A stretch of 64,000 nucleotides of DNA from Halobacillus hunanensis (GTDB taxonomy: Bacteria; Bacillota; Bacilli; Bacillales; Halobacillaceae). Of this stretch, positions 42,399 to 51,126 are shown piece by piece. The position numbers and the translations under genes were made by a program. The stretch covers positions 682,001 through 746,000 of the forward strand of contig NZ_FVZB01000006.1 in NCBI RefSeq assembly GCF_900166655.1, written 5' to 3'. The notes below the pieces were generated by a model. That model did not search any database. It saw only the letters and a program-made list of their open reading frames with translations, and was not told the origin of the DNA. Every line of letters starts with the position of its first letter. The stretch's first letter is position 1.

Positions 42399-42540
42399 TT
42401 GAGGGCAATCTTTCACGCTAGGGAGCAATCTTAAAGAGATAGAGGACAATCTTTTCCGTTACGGAACAATCCTAAGTAGATAGGGAACAATCTTTTCCGT
42501 TAGGGAGCAATCCCATCGAGTTAGGAAACATTCCGCAACC
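42399..42540. repeat. degenerate 20-21 bp tandem array
   Basis: About seven units of the form AGGGAACAATCTTTTCCGTT with substitutions, directly downstream of the helicase gene. No reading frame of note. Confidence 0.7.
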
Positions 42541-42541
42541 A

Positions 42542-43849
42542 TTAAGGAACAATGAATTCAGATTTCCGAAAATCAGACAGCCCTTCTTCTAAACATTCAA
42601 ATCTTCCATACTCCTTCAAGAACCTCAGCCCGACACTTCCAACCGGACCATTCCGCTGCTTCATGAGCAAAATCTCCACACGGTCCTTCAGCTGCGAATC
42701 TCTGTTATAGTAATCATCCCGATACAGAAAGCTGACCACATCCGCATCTTGCTCAATGTTGCCGGACTCCCTCAAGTCAGACAGCATCGGTCGTTTATCC
42801 TGGCGTTGCTCTACATTTCTCGACAACTGTGACAGAAGTACAATCGGCACGTTTAGTTCGCGGGCGAGCAGCTTCAGTTCTCGTGTGATCGCTCCGACTT
42901 CGAGGTCGCGGCGTTCGAAGCGGCCTTTTGCTGTCAATAGCTGCAAGTAATCGATGATCACCATATGGTTACGGCCGGCTTTATCATCCTGCATAGCTTG
43001 ACGAACGCTTGCCCGGATATCATGAACAGTTCGCGCCTGTTCATGAATGTTGAGCGACCAGCGGGCGATCTCCCCAATCGATTTCAGCGCTTGTGCATAA
43101 TCTTTATTGGAAAAACTCATCGAGCGCCACTTTTGCCCATCGACCGCGGCTTCCATCGAGATAATCCGCTGCAGCAGTGATTTGACGCCCATCTCTAAGC
43201 TGAACAGGTGAACCGCTCCTCTTGCTCGACAATGGTGGGTGGCCAGGTTCAAGGCGAAGGCCGTTTTTCCCATGGATGGGCGGGCGGCGACGATGAGTAA
43301 GTCGCCTCGCTGTGCCCCGCCTGTCATCTGATCGAGTTGTATGTAGCCAGTGGAAAAACCGGTTTGCCCGCCTTCGGGTGGATCGGTCATCTCTTGAGCG
43401 ATGTCTATCAAGTGCTCATACACAGTTGCCCGGTCCTGTTCGAATCCAATCTGACGCAGTTCATCCAATCGTCCCATCAGCTGATCTAGAGACTGGTCGG
43501 TAGGGTTGCCAGCGTAGTGTAATGCCAGTTCCTTCGTCTTTCGGTTCCGATAAGCTTCCAGCACCAGCCGCTGGTCATGCTTGAATGTGGCCGTAGTCGG
43601 AACCGATTCAGCCAGAGACAGCAAGTACTGAACGCCGCCGAGACGCCCTACCCGCTCTCCTAATTCAGTCGTGACCGTTACAATCGTGACTGGCTGCTCC
43701 GCCGCATCTACCTTTTTAATCGCTTGAAAAATTTCCTGATGATTACGGTTCTCAAAATGTACAGCCAGCAGAAACACATCTTTAACGAGAGTCCCTTCTT
43801 GCAGGATCGCTCCAAGTACCGCCTGTTCCGCTTCATGATTACGAATCAT
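42542..43849 (-). CDS. DnaB-type replicative helicase (phage-like)
   Basis: 435 residues. The N-terminal DnaB domain has EAEQAVLGAILQEGTLVKDV. The RecA-like domain has Walker A ARPSMGKTAFALN, then FSLEMGVKSLLQRI, Walker B MVIIDYLQLL, SQLSRNVEQRQDKRPMLSDL and the arginine-finger region near LLMKQRNGPVG. Shorter and more divergent than chromosomal DnaC. It overlaps the loader gene by 11 bases, so it belongs to the replication module. Confidence 0.88.
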   Translation of the reverse strand: MIRNHEAEQAVLGAILQEGTLVKDVFLLAVHFENRNHQEIFQAIKKVDAAEQPVTIVTVTTELGERVGRLGGVQYLLSLAESVPTTATFKHDQRLVLEAYRNRKTKELALHYAGNPTDQSLDQLMGRLDELRQIGFEQDRATVYEHLIDIAQEMTDPPEGGQTGFSTGYIQLDQMTGGAQRGDLLIVAARPSMGKTAFALNLATHHCRARGAVHLFSLEMGVKSLLQRIISMEAAVDGQKWRSMSFSNKDYAQALKSIGEIARWSLNIHEQARTVHDIRASVRQAMQDDKAGRNHMVIIDYLQLLTAKGRFERRDLEVGAITRELKLLARELNVPIVLLSQLSRNVEQRQDKRPMLSDLRESGNIEQDADVVSFLYRDDYYNRDSQLKDRVEILLMKQRNGPVGSVGLRFLKEYGRFECLEEGLSDFRKSEFIVP

Positions 43850-44171
43850 GTGACATCTCCTCCACCAGTTGCTGCAGCTGCTTTTGAAAACGCTGCTTCG
43901 TTTCCGGCGTTACGTTCGCCGCTTCCTGCTCCCATTGCCGCATTTTATCCAGGTACGTGTTTTCCTCTGGCGGATACACCGCGATTTCTGAAAGAGTCGG
44001 TGGAAAAACGTTTCGCGCTGCAAAGGCGGACAGTTTTTTCCTCACACCTGTGAAGTCCATTTCCATCAACTCGGGAATCAACATGTCTGCTACCCTTTCT
44101 GTGATCTCGATTTTATTTGGGTACAGTTCACTCATCGTTTCCAGTACTTCTAACGCTTCTCTTTGATCCAT
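43839..44171 (-). CDS. replicative helicase loader/inhibitor (G39P-like)
   Basis: 110 residues. MDQREALEVLETMSELYPNK, MDFTGVRKKLSAFAARNVFPPTLSEI and the C-terminal coiled region resemble phage SPP1 G39P, which delivers the G40P helicase to the origin. Overlaps both neighbours: the helicase start and the DnaD end. Confidence 0.75.
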   Translation of the reverse strand: MDQREALEVLETMSELYPNKIEITERVADMLIPELMEMDFTGVRKKLSAFAARNVFPPTLSEIAVYPPEENTYLDKMRQWEQEAANVTPETKQRFQKQLQQLVEEMSHDS

Positions 44172-44836
44172 TTGTCACCCTCCGCTCTCAATTTGTCAAA
44201 AATACTCTGGTTCGCCGCTTTTTTCGATCGGCGCGTTGACACTTTTTTCGATTCCAACATGTTAGCTGCCTCCACCGTCTTCACGCCGTGCTTTTCCCAT
44301 TGCTTCAAAATTCCCTCGCAATACTGAAACAGCAGTTTATTCTGCTTGACGGCAATTTTCATAGATTCAAGCACAAGCTCATCTGACATCTCCTCACACC
44401 ATTTCGTGATCGACTCCGCGATGAACGGTGTCAGCATGCCCATATTTTGTTCATAAAAAGAATGCGGTCCCCCTTCCGCCACTACTACTTGTTTCTGTTT
44501 CTTTTTCTGTTTAACTAATGGGGACGTTTTATCGTACACATTGTGGTCCACTGTGGCTTGCAAAGAGACCATTTGATAAGCTGCACTCAACCGCGACCCC
44601 CTTGGTCTATGAATCAGGTAACCATGCTCTTTCAATTCATTCCGCGCCCGTTTGAAAGTCCCTTCACTTAACCCCGCTTTGGAACGCACCACCCACGAGG
44701 CAACCGTAAATTCTTCCTTCCAATCGCATTGATTGTTGACGCTCATGAACGCATGCCACAAGGATATTGCGGAGCCTGACAACGGGGTTTGTTCCAATTT
44801 TTTATAAAAAGCATTGATTTCCTTAATGTAGTTCAT
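44150..44836 (-). CDS. DnaD-domain replication initiation protein
   Basis: 228 residues. The N-terminal winged helix (SGSAISLWHAFMSVNNQCDW, RSKAGLSEGTFKRARNELKEHGYLI) is followed by a linker rich in Lys/Gln and a DnaD/DnaB2 domain (FIAESITKWCEEMSDELVLE, YCEGILKQWEKHGVKTVE). ATG abuts the stop of the upstream paralogue (TAAATG). It would open the origin and recruit the helicase-loader complex. Confidence 0.82.
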   Translation of the reverse strand: MNYIKEINAFYKKLEQTPLSGSAISLWHAFMSVNNQCDWKEEFTVASWVVRSKAGLSEGTFKRARNELKEHGYLIHRPRGSRLSAAYQMVSLQATVDHNVYDKTSPLVKQKKKQKQVVVAEGGPHSFYEQNMGMLTPFIAESITKWCEEMSDELVLESMKIAVKQNKLLFQYCEGILKQWEKHGVKTVEAANMLESKKVSTRRSKKAANQSIFDKLRAEGDKWIKEKR

Positions 44837-45133
44837 TTAATGGTTTTCCTCCTTCTGCAATGAAATCATTTGGTATGTCGGGATCTCTTTCGGCGCACCC
44901 GCAATGTGAATAATGTAGCCTTTCTCCCTTAACTCCCGCCGTGCCTTCTTGAACGTGCTCTCCCCTAACCCGGATTTGATGCATAACACCGGCGCTCCTA
45001 CTTTGAACTGTTTACGCGCCCCCGATTTGTGGTGGAAGTACAACATCGCGTGCCACAAGCTCGCGGCAGATGCCGAAATCGGTTTAAGTTCCACCTGCTC
45101 ATAGAATGCCTGAATTTCTTTTACATAGTTCAT
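44837..45133 (-). CDS. DnaD N-terminal-domain paralogue
   Basis: 98 residues, equivalent to only the winged-helix half of the next gene: MNYVKEIQAFYEQVELKPIS, SASAASLWHAML, LGESTFKKARRELREKGYII. The DnaD C-terminal domain is absent. ATG after AAGGAGGAAATCAAG. A recent-looking partial tandem duplication; it could act as a DNA-binding modulator of the complete protein. Confidence 0.75.
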   Translation of the reverse strand: MNYVKEIQAFYEQVELKPISASAASLWHAMLYFHHKSGARKQFKVGAPVLCIKSGLGESTFKKARRELREKGYIIHIAGAPKEIPTYQMISLQKEENH

Positions 45134-45349
45134 CTTGATTTCCTCCTTGATTTTTCTTGTGGAAGGGTTCTTTTTTGCTTCACAAAAATTCCCCCTTCAT
45201 GATCTATAATCGTATGTGCTCCGCGTGAGGTGTCAAAAATGCCATTATTTTTTTCCTCCAAGAAAATACTTGGCACACGGTGAGAAATGTGAACCAAGCT
45301 ATTTTTAAAAGGGAAATGGTACGTAGCGAAGGGCAGCTTTAAGAAACGA

Positions 45350-45814
45350 TTATGGACACAGGTGGGGCTTCGTTTTCTCCTTAATCGCCTTTCTCGCACG
45401 CTTCACGGTAGCAGGGCTGACCGATTCAGACACAGCGATCTGTCCAACCGTACAGCCTTGAAGAGATAAGCGAAGAACATTTTTTTCAAAAGAAGTTAAA
45501 GCAGCATAATGGAAAATATCGTGGAAGGAAATCAAATCTATAATCGGATCCGGTGAAAAAGAACCGTCATACCGGCTAAGCATAGAAAGGCGTGACGATT
45601 GAATTTTTTGCTTACGAAACAGGGACTTTAAATAGAAGGTGAGCTGGCTTGTAAAATACGTAGAAAAATTGGCCCGGGTAGGGTCGAAGCTTTCCTTGCA
45701 GGCATCATAAATGAAAAAAGCTTCCTGGAGATAATCCTCGTGAGGCTTCCTCACGTGTAGTTTGTGGAGGACTAAGTAGACAAGACGTTGGTAATGTTCG
45801 TAGGATTCGTTCAA
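45350..45814 (-). CDS. sigma-70-like factor (divergent pair, left)
   Basis: 154 residues. Region 2-like EDYLQEAFFIYDACKESFDPTRANFSTYFTSQ, then a region 4 helix-turn-helix near the C terminus (CTVGQIAVSESVSPATVKRARKAI). It is divergent from a second sigma-like gene at 46012 and upstream of the replication genes. No anti-sigma gene is adjacent. Could direct transcription of the replication cassette; inference. Confidence 0.75.
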   Translation of the reverse strand: MNESYEHYQRLVYLVLHKLHVRKPHEDYLQEAFFIYDACKESFDPTRANFSTYFTSQLTFYLKSLFRKQKIQSSRLSMLSRYDGSFSPDPIIDLISFHDIFHYAALTSFEKNVLRLSLQGCTVGQIAVSESVSPATVKRARKAIKEKTKPHLCP

Positions 45815-46011
45815 TGCTAGTTTCCATTTCTATTGGATATCCAATCCTGAATTTGTGCACCCCCTTATTATTACCTAAGAACTACAAAAATGGAATATTT
45901 ATTTATAATTTTCTTCAATTTTTTAAAAATTAACCCAATTTATGACACCAAAACCCCTTTTCGACACGATAATAATTATGAAAAATATAAACCGAAAAGG
46001 TGGCTGGCCAT

Positions 46012-46506
46012 ATGTCCATAGACTTCGAAGAGCTCGTTACACAACATAAACAGCTGATTTATTTCCATATCCACAAACTCCACATCAAAGATCGCAACGG
46101 AGATTTTTTTGCTGAAGGATTAGAAGCCCTCTGGAAAGCATATGAAAGCTACAATCCCGACATGGGAAAACTATCGACGTACATAAGCTGGAAAATCCGC
46201 AACGCCCTCATCGATGCCATCCGCAAAGAAGCAACTGCCTCAAAGTATGACCAAATCTATATCCAGGACCAAATCACTTCCCCGCTGCACACAGAAGATC
46301 TCATCGAAGACCACTACCTGTGGGAGCAAGTCAAGGGAATATTGACGACAAATCAATGGAAATGGGTCTACTATTTTATCATCCAGGATTTGTCGGTCGA
46401 TCAGATTGCCAAGGTAGAAGGAGTGACGAGGGATGCGGTGAAGAATTGGGGACGTCATGCGAGGAAAAAGCTTCGTGGCTTGCTGCAGGAAATCGGGGAG
46501 TTTTAA
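46012..46506 (+). CDS. sigma-70-like factor (divergent pair, right)
   Basis: About 164 residues. IDFEELVTQHKQLIYFHIHK, YNPDMGKLSTYISWKIRNAL and IDAIRKE are sigma region 2; LSVDQIAKVEGVTRDAVKNWGRHARKKL is region 4.2. ATG 46012 is preferred to GTG 46000 because AAAAGGTGG is spaced nine bases. Paralogue of the divergent gene at 45350. A 12-base-stem terminator follows. Confidence 0.8.
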   Translation: MSIDFEELVTQHKQLIYFHIHKLHIKDRNGDFFAEGLEALWKAYESYNPDMGKLSTYISWKIRNALIDAIRKEATASKYDQIYIQDQITSPLHTEDLIEDHYLWEQVKGILTTNQWKWVYYFIIQDLSVDQIAKVEGVTRDAVKNWGRHARKKLRGLLQEIGEF

Positions 46507-46525
46507 ATCTACCATAATGAACTAA

Positions 46526-46562
46526 ACAGATTCATTTTGGTGGTAAATGAATCTGTCTTTCC
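46526..46562 (+). terminator. terminator after the right-hand sigma gene
   Basis: Perfect 12-base stem ACAGATTCATTT / AAATGAATCTGT, 7-base loop, then CTTTCC; a weak T-run. Confidence 0.65.
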
Positions 46563-46735
46563 AAATGAGATAGTTAAGAGTGTATAATTCAGGCAGATTG
46601 CTTCTGTCTCACCATGCGTCTCGAAGTGTTCGCCTTCTAACTGAACGATATCTAAAGAACAAATTAATTATGTGTTGAATAGATACGAACAAATTGGAAA
46701 TAATGGTAACAACATGTTTGAATGAGGTGATCACA

Positions 46736-47035
46736 ATGAAATGGAATAAACTAACTTTAAGCCTACTCGCAGTTATTCTATCCACTGGGATATTGACAGG
46801 GTGCGGCACTGCTGACGAAGAACAAGAGCCAACCCAAAATGAACAGCAGCCTACTGACCAAAACTACGAAGGCGGAAATAATGACGAACAAGAGCCGGAT
46901 CCAACCGAAGAGCCTTCCGAACAACAAAATCAAAACAATGATGAGCAAGAACCTGATCCGAGCGAAGAGCCTTCAGAGCAAAAAGACCAAGGTGATGATG
47001 AGTTAGACGAAGAACAACATAACAATAACGAATAA
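46736..47035 (+). CDS. acidic repeat-containing lipoprotein
   Basis: About 99 residues. Signal peptide MKWNKLTLSLLAVILSTG with lipobox ILTGC, so lipid-anchored after cleavage before Cys. The mature part is almost entirely Asp, Glu, Asn, Gln and Pro, with two near-identical units NNDEQEPDPTEEPSEQQ and NNDEQEPDPSEEPSEQK. Strong acidity suits a halophile surface. ATG after GAGGTGATCACA. Followed by a terminator; function unknown. Confidence 0.8.
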   Translation: MKWNKLTLSLLAVILSTGILTGCGTADEEQEPTQNEQQPTDQNYEGGNNDEQEPDPTEEPSEQQNQNNDEQEPDPSEEPSEQKDQGDDELDEEQHNNNE

Positions 47036-47055
47036 TGGCAAACTCGATCTATTCG

Positions 47056-47096
47056 AAAAAGGATGGTTTTCTTGAACAGAAGACCATCCTTTTTCT
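47056..47096 (+). terminator. terminator after the lipoprotein gene
   Basis: Stem AAAGGATGGTTTTCT / AGAAGACCATCCTTT (one mismatch), 5-base loop, followed by TTTC. Confidence 0.8.
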
Positions 47097-47179
47097 TTGG
47101 GCTATTTTTTCTACTGCAGTCTTACATTATTCTAGACCTCCCGTTCACCAATCAATCTCATCAGGATAGTGTGCAACGC

Positions 47180-47300
47180 TCCAATATAGGCTTTTTTCGC
47201 TCACATCTTGTTTACGAACGATCGCTTTTCGTCCAAATCGCTCGCCTTCATATCCATTTCGCTCACTTCCAAGCCATTTACGCTCGCCCCGAGGGGATTA
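47180..47300. repeat. degenerate 21-bp tandem array
   Basis: About five units of the type CGCTCGCCTTCATATCCATTT between the lipoprotein terminator and the transporter gene end. Confidence 0.55.
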
Positions 47301-47312
47301 GGCTGATACCTA

Positions 47313-48641
47313 CTAGTTAAATAACGGGATAATTAACCCGGCTAACAATAAGATGAGTGCTCCGCCTAAGCGAGAGGAGATCTGAGCAAAAGGCATCAGT
47401 TCCATTCGCTTCGAAGCAGAAAGAACCGCCACATCACCTGTTCCACCCATATTCGCCATACACAAACCAGCCGTGATAGCTGCTTCGATCGGGTAGAATC
47501 CAACAAGTTTGCCGAGCAATCCTGCTCCAATGATCGCTCCGAATACAACACCGAATACAGTCAGAATATACTGCAGGGTCAAGGCTTCAATGACCGTGTT
47601 CAAATCGGTATAAGCGATTCCGATTCCAAACAGTAAGGCAAGTGTCCAGTTATTGGCGACAAACTTATACCATTGGCTTGCACCTTCAATTACATTTTGA
47701 GGAATCACATCAACAATCTTCATAACAGCGACAATAATAATCATAATCGCATACGGGTGGATGGGGATAAAGTCTCCAAGCAAAGTCCCCACTGCAAAGA
47801 ATGCGACAGCAGCCAGTAAACCGATCCCCATTTTTTGAATATCATAGGTCGGCTTTTCCTCTTTGTATTGAAAACCGTGAACCAGTTGACCGTTCCCCGT
47901 CAAAGAAGGAACTTTTTTCCCAAGCAGGTTAAGCATACTTGCCAAAACAATAGCGAAGACATTCCCTAAAGCAAGGGCAGGTACCAGAATAGAAATATAA
48001 TAGCCTGGAGTATTTCCCATCATCTCTGAATAGATTTGGCTCATCGGCACAGCACCTGCTCCCATACCGCCGCCCATGATCGGCATGGTGATAACAAGAA
48101 CAGCCTCGCGCAAAGAGAAACCAACTAAAGATCCTAATAGACCGGCGATCAACATGGCACCAATCACCGCTCCACCGATAGGTAAAAAGTAACGCAAACC
48201 TACTTTCATAAGAATCTTTTTATTCATGCCAAGGATACTCCCTGTTATCAAGGCCGCGATGTAAAAATTCAAGAAGCCACCATCTTTCATGAAAGTTGTC
48301 ATGGCTGTCACCGAAGAATCCGGCAGCCACCCTGCATACACCATGAATGCCGCACCGAAGATGGCGATGATCGCTCCCCCGCCGAGAAAGGTTTTGACGA
48401 TTGGGGTGTTGTCCCCAATCCAACCAAATAATTCTCCCAATACAATCATCACAAGCAAGCTTCCGATCATCCCGCCTGGAAGGTTCCCCGTGTACAAGCT
48501 GAACAAGGTGATCGCCGTAAAAATGGCGAACCATAGCACAGGAATCTCGAAAATCGTAAACCCTTTCTTTTTGCTCTGCATTTCTGTGACTTGTTCGTCC
48601 GATTGGCTGTCATAGTTCAGCTCTTTAGCTGTTTGTGACAT
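47313..48641 (-). CDS. 2-hydroxycarboxylate (malate/citrate) Na+ symporter, 2HCT family
   Basis: 442-residue membrane transporter of the CitS/MaeN/CimH family. The two re-entrant-loop motifs are GGGMGAGAVPMSQIY and NMGGTGDVAVLSASKRM, the first preceded by about five helices. Hydrophilic N terminus of about 28 residues. Upstream are a perfect cre site and an inverted repeat, and the adjacent two-component system is of the type that senses citrate or malate. MaeN-like Na+/malate symport is most likely; citrate is possible. Confidence 0.88.
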   Translation of the reverse strand: MSQTAKELNYDSQSDEQVTEMQSKKKGFTIFEIPVLWFAIFTAITLFSLYTGNLPGGMIGSLLVMIVLGELFGWIGDNTPIVKTFLGGGAIIAIFGAAFMVYAGWLPDSSVTAMTTFMKDGGFLNFYIAALITGSILGMNKKILMKVGLRYFLPIGGAVIGAMLIAGLLGSLVGFSLREAVLVITMPIMGGGMGAGAVPMSQIYSEMMGNTPGYYISILVPALALGNVFAIVLASMLNLLGKKVPSLTGNGQLVHGFQYKEEKPTYDIQKMGIGLLAAVAFFAVGTLLGDFIPIHPYAIMIIIVAVMKIVDVIPQNVIEGASQWYKFVANNWTLALLFGIGIAYTDLNTVIEALTLQYILTVFGVVFGAIIGAGLLGKLVGFYPIEAAITAGLCMANMGGTGDVAVLSASKRMELMPFAQISSRLGGALILLLAGLIIPLFN

Positions 48642-48696
48642 CTTGATCCACTCCTTTTCGTTCGTAGTAAAATAACAGATGAATGCTTAAAGCGTC

Positions 48697-48711
48697 AGCA
48701 AACGCTTTCAT
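48697..48711. promoter_or_regulatory. CcpA cre site before the 2HCT transporter gene
   Basis: Minus-strand ATGAAAGCGTTTGCT matches the cre consensus WTGNAANCGNWNNCW at every defined position. Predicts carbon catabolite repression of the transporter. Confidence 0.75.
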
Positions 48712-48729
48712 TTACTTAACCTAATCTTA

Positions 48730-48751
48730 GTGAAGTTCACAGAACATTCAC
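48730..48751. promoter_or_regulatory. inverted repeat upstream of the cre site
   Basis: GTGAA...TTCAC over 22 bases, with an inner perfect 11-base palindrome GTGAAGTTCAC. Candidate binding site of the neighbouring response regulator. Confidence 0.4.
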
Positions 48752-48782
48752 ACATTACGAAATTAATGATAGTATTGTAATT

Positions 48783-48812
48783 AAAAAAAGCAGCCGAAGT
48801 TGGCTGCTTTTA
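48783..48812 (-). terminator. terminator after the response regulator gene
   Basis: Stem AAAGCAGCC / GGCTGCTTT, 6-base loop, seven T on the minus strand. The regulator stop codon lies inside its upstream arm. Confidence 0.8.
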
Positions 48813-49523
48813 CAAATAACGATCGATATGATCTCGCTTGGAATCATTCAGTTTATATTGGTAAATCGGCCTCCCGACACCATAGACCAGGGTTTCTTCC
48901 AAATACTCGATGTCACTCAGGAATTTTAAATACTTCCGTATAGAAACCCTGGAGATTTGCGTCATCTCTGCCACCTCATCTGTGGAAAAAGAATCTGGTT
49001 CCTTAGAGAGAATCACCTGGTTAATCGTAGCTAATGTGTTTTTCGTAAGGCCCTTCGGTAATTCATATGATTTCAGTCCCTCTGCTTGCGGACTTGATTT
49101 TTGGAGCACACGATCGATTTCACGCTGGTTAACTTGGTCGATATCCGATAATGTATAATGATTTCGCTTGTATTGAGTGAGCGATTTCTCAAAGCGTTCA
49201 AATTCAAACGGTTTAATGAGATAATCTACAGCTCCAAGCCTTAAGGATTGCTGAATCTGGTGAATATCGGATGCAGCTGTAATTAAGATCACATCAATAT
49301 CCTGATTTTGTTCACGGATCCTTTTTAGAAAATCAATTCCATTTAACCCTGGCAAATAGACATCGAGAAGCAGCAAGTCCACTTTCGTTCGGGCCAAGTG
49401 CTCAATGGCTTCATCTGTGTTGCCAGCGATGCCGCTGAGTGTAAACCCGTCTATTTGTTCGATGTAACTTTTGTTCAATTGAGCTACCATCGGATCATCC
49501 TCTACGATGAGCACGCTGATCAC
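48810..49523 (-). CDS. CitT/MalR-type response regulator
   Basis: About 237 residues. Receiver domain VLIVEDDPMVAQLNK with phospho-acceptor Asp in DLLLLDVYLPG, Thr in LITAASD and Lys in DYLIKPFEF. The C-terminal half has a winged helix (FSTDEVAEMTQISRVSIRKY). GTG 49523 is well spaced from AGGAGGTG; the frame opens at 49532. It overlaps the kinase gene. It probably activates the adjacent 2HCT transporter gene. Confidence 0.88.
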   Translation of the reverse strand: MISVLIVEDDPMVAQLNKSYIEQIDGFTLSGIAGNTDEAIEHLARTKVDLLLLDVYLPGLNGIDFLKRIREQNQDIDVILITAASDIHQIQQSLRLGAVDYLIKPFEFERFEKSLTQYKRNHYTLSDIDQVNQREIDRVLQKSSPQAEGLKSYELPKGLTKNTLATINQVILSKEPDSFSTDEVAEMTQISRVSIRKYLKFLSDIEYLEETLVYGVGRPIYQYKLNDSKRDHIDRYL

Positions 49524-51126
49524 TTTGTTCACCTCCTGATTCGTAAGGGATAATTAATGTAAAAGTAGTGCCATGCTTACGATTTGAGCCCACATCAATG
49601 GAGCCCTCCATGTTCTCCACACTCCGTTTCGTGAGATAAAGGCCAAATCCACGATGATCCCCCTCTTTCGTAGACACTCCTTTTTGAAAAATTTCCTCGT
49701 ACTTGTCCTCCGAAATGCCGCTTCCTGTATCCGACACGATTATCGTCAACAGGGCATCTATGTACGACAATCTCACATCGACCTGCTTCTGCGTACGTTC
49801 CCAAACACTGTCAACCGCATTATCAATCAAGTTGCCAAGGATCGTAATCAGTTCATGGGTGATGGCAGGATCCTCCGGCTGCGGGATCTCGGTTTCACAT
49901 TCAACATTCAAATGCACATGCGATTCTCTGGCAGCGCTCATTTTGCCAATGACGAATCCAGCAAGAGCCGGATCTTTGATATCCCGCGTGACATTGCCCA
50001 CTTCATGAGCCTGGTGATTCACCAATGTACTAATAAAATGGTTCACTTCCTTATAATCTTCCATCTTAATCAACCCTAGCAGCACATGCAGTTGATTCAT
50101 AAACTCATGTGATTGAGCCCTTAGCGTATCGGCATACATCTGCACCCCCGTCAGCTGTTCCGCTAACTGGTTAACCTCGGTTTTGTCACGAAACGTCGCG
50201 ATCGCCCCAACAACCTGATCTTGTACAACTAAGGGAGCACGGTTGGTGATGATTGAAACCCCATTAATCGTTTGCTCCTCATCTAATTCCGATACGTTTT
50301 CTTCTAACACATGCTGTAGCATCGTACCTGGTAAGAAGTCATTGATTTTCATTCCTACCGGTTCCTGATTCATCAAGCCCGCCTTCTGAAAAATGTGCCG
50401 AGCTGATTTATTTACGAGCACAATTGTGGACCCTTTATCGATCGCGATAATGCCTTCACGCACAGAATGAAGCATCCGATTTCGTTCCTCATGAATCCGG
50501 GCAATCGCATGCGGCTCAAGACCAAACAAGCTTTTCTTAATGTATTTAGCTAACAGAAGAGCCCCGGTAATCCCAACGAGCACCCCCACAATCGAACCGA
50601 TGATGACCCGTTGATGGCTTTGTTGAATCGATTCCTGAACGGCTTGTAACGAAATACCGACCGCTACAGCTCCGATTTGATTCTGACTCTGATCATAGAT
50701 TGGTGTGAAAGCCCGTACCGACTTTCCTAACGTGCCTTTCGACGAAGAAATATACTCCTCCCCCTGAAGCACGCGTCCCTCGTCCCCGCCTACGAAGTGT
50801 TTGCCAATCCTTTCAGGAACAGGATGTGACTGGCGGATCCCATTCATATTCATCACCACAACGAATAAGACACCGGTTTCATCCTGGATCGTCATCGCAT
50901 ACTCTTGGATCTTATCTTGGTCCACCTCACCCTGTAACCCTTTTTTAACAATTTGAGACTCTGCAACCGTACGGGAGACAATTGTCGCTTTCTCCTCCAA
51001 TTGGTTGCGGATATTTTCACTTGTAGAATCGGTGATGAGGAGGTCTGTAACGAGCAAAGATACTAATACGACGAGGCAGACTAGGAGCATGATAATGGTA
51101 CTTAACTTAAATCGTGGCTGGCGCAC
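49495..51126 (-). CDS. CitA/DcuS-type sensor histidine kinase
   Basis: 543 residues. An N-terminal helix, an extracytoplasmic sensor domain (about residues 35-170), a second helix (IIGSIVGVLVGITGALLLA), a PAS domain (MLHSVREGIIAIDKGSTIVL), then the His box SHEFMNQLHVLLGLI, N box NLIDNAVDSV, G1 DTGSGIS and G2 GFGLYLTKRSVE. GTG start after GAGGTGAGACACA. Members of this class sense citrate, malate or fumarate outside the cell; the transporter next door is the probable target. Confidence 0.9.
   Translation of the reverse strand: MRQPRFKLSTIIMLLVCLVVLVSLLVTDLLITDSTSENIRNQLEEKATIVSRTVAESQIVKKGLQGEVDQDKIQEYAMTIQDETGVLFVVVMNMNGIRQSHPVPERIGKHFVGGDEGRVLQGEEYISSSKGTLGKSVRAFTPIYDQSQNQIGAVAVGISLQAVQESIQQSHQRVIIGSIVGVLVGITGALLLAKYIKKSLFGLEPHAIARIHEERNRMLHSVREGIIAIDKGSTIVLVNKSARHIFQKAGLMNQEPVGMKINDFLPGTMLQHVLEENVSELDEEQTINGVSIITNRAPLVVQDQVVGAIATFRDKTEVNQLAEQLTGVQMYADTLRAQSHEFMNQLHVLLGLIKMEDYKEVNHFISTLVNHQAHEVGNVTRDIKDPALAGFVIGKMSAARESHVHLNVECETEIPQPEDPAITHELITILGNLIDNAVDSVWERTQKQVDVRLSYIDALLTIIVSDTGSGISEDKYEEIFQKGVSTKEGDHRGFGLYLTKRSVENMEGSIDVGSNRKHGTTFTLIIPYESGGEQSDQRAHRRG

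Noticed and set aside
45130-45399. 89-codon open frame between the left sigma gene and the DnaD paralogue
   Set aside because: It begins inside the sigma gene, has no ribosome site at any in-frame start, and its product resembles no family I can name. A 17-codon GTG frame near its end has a ribosome site but is too short to support.
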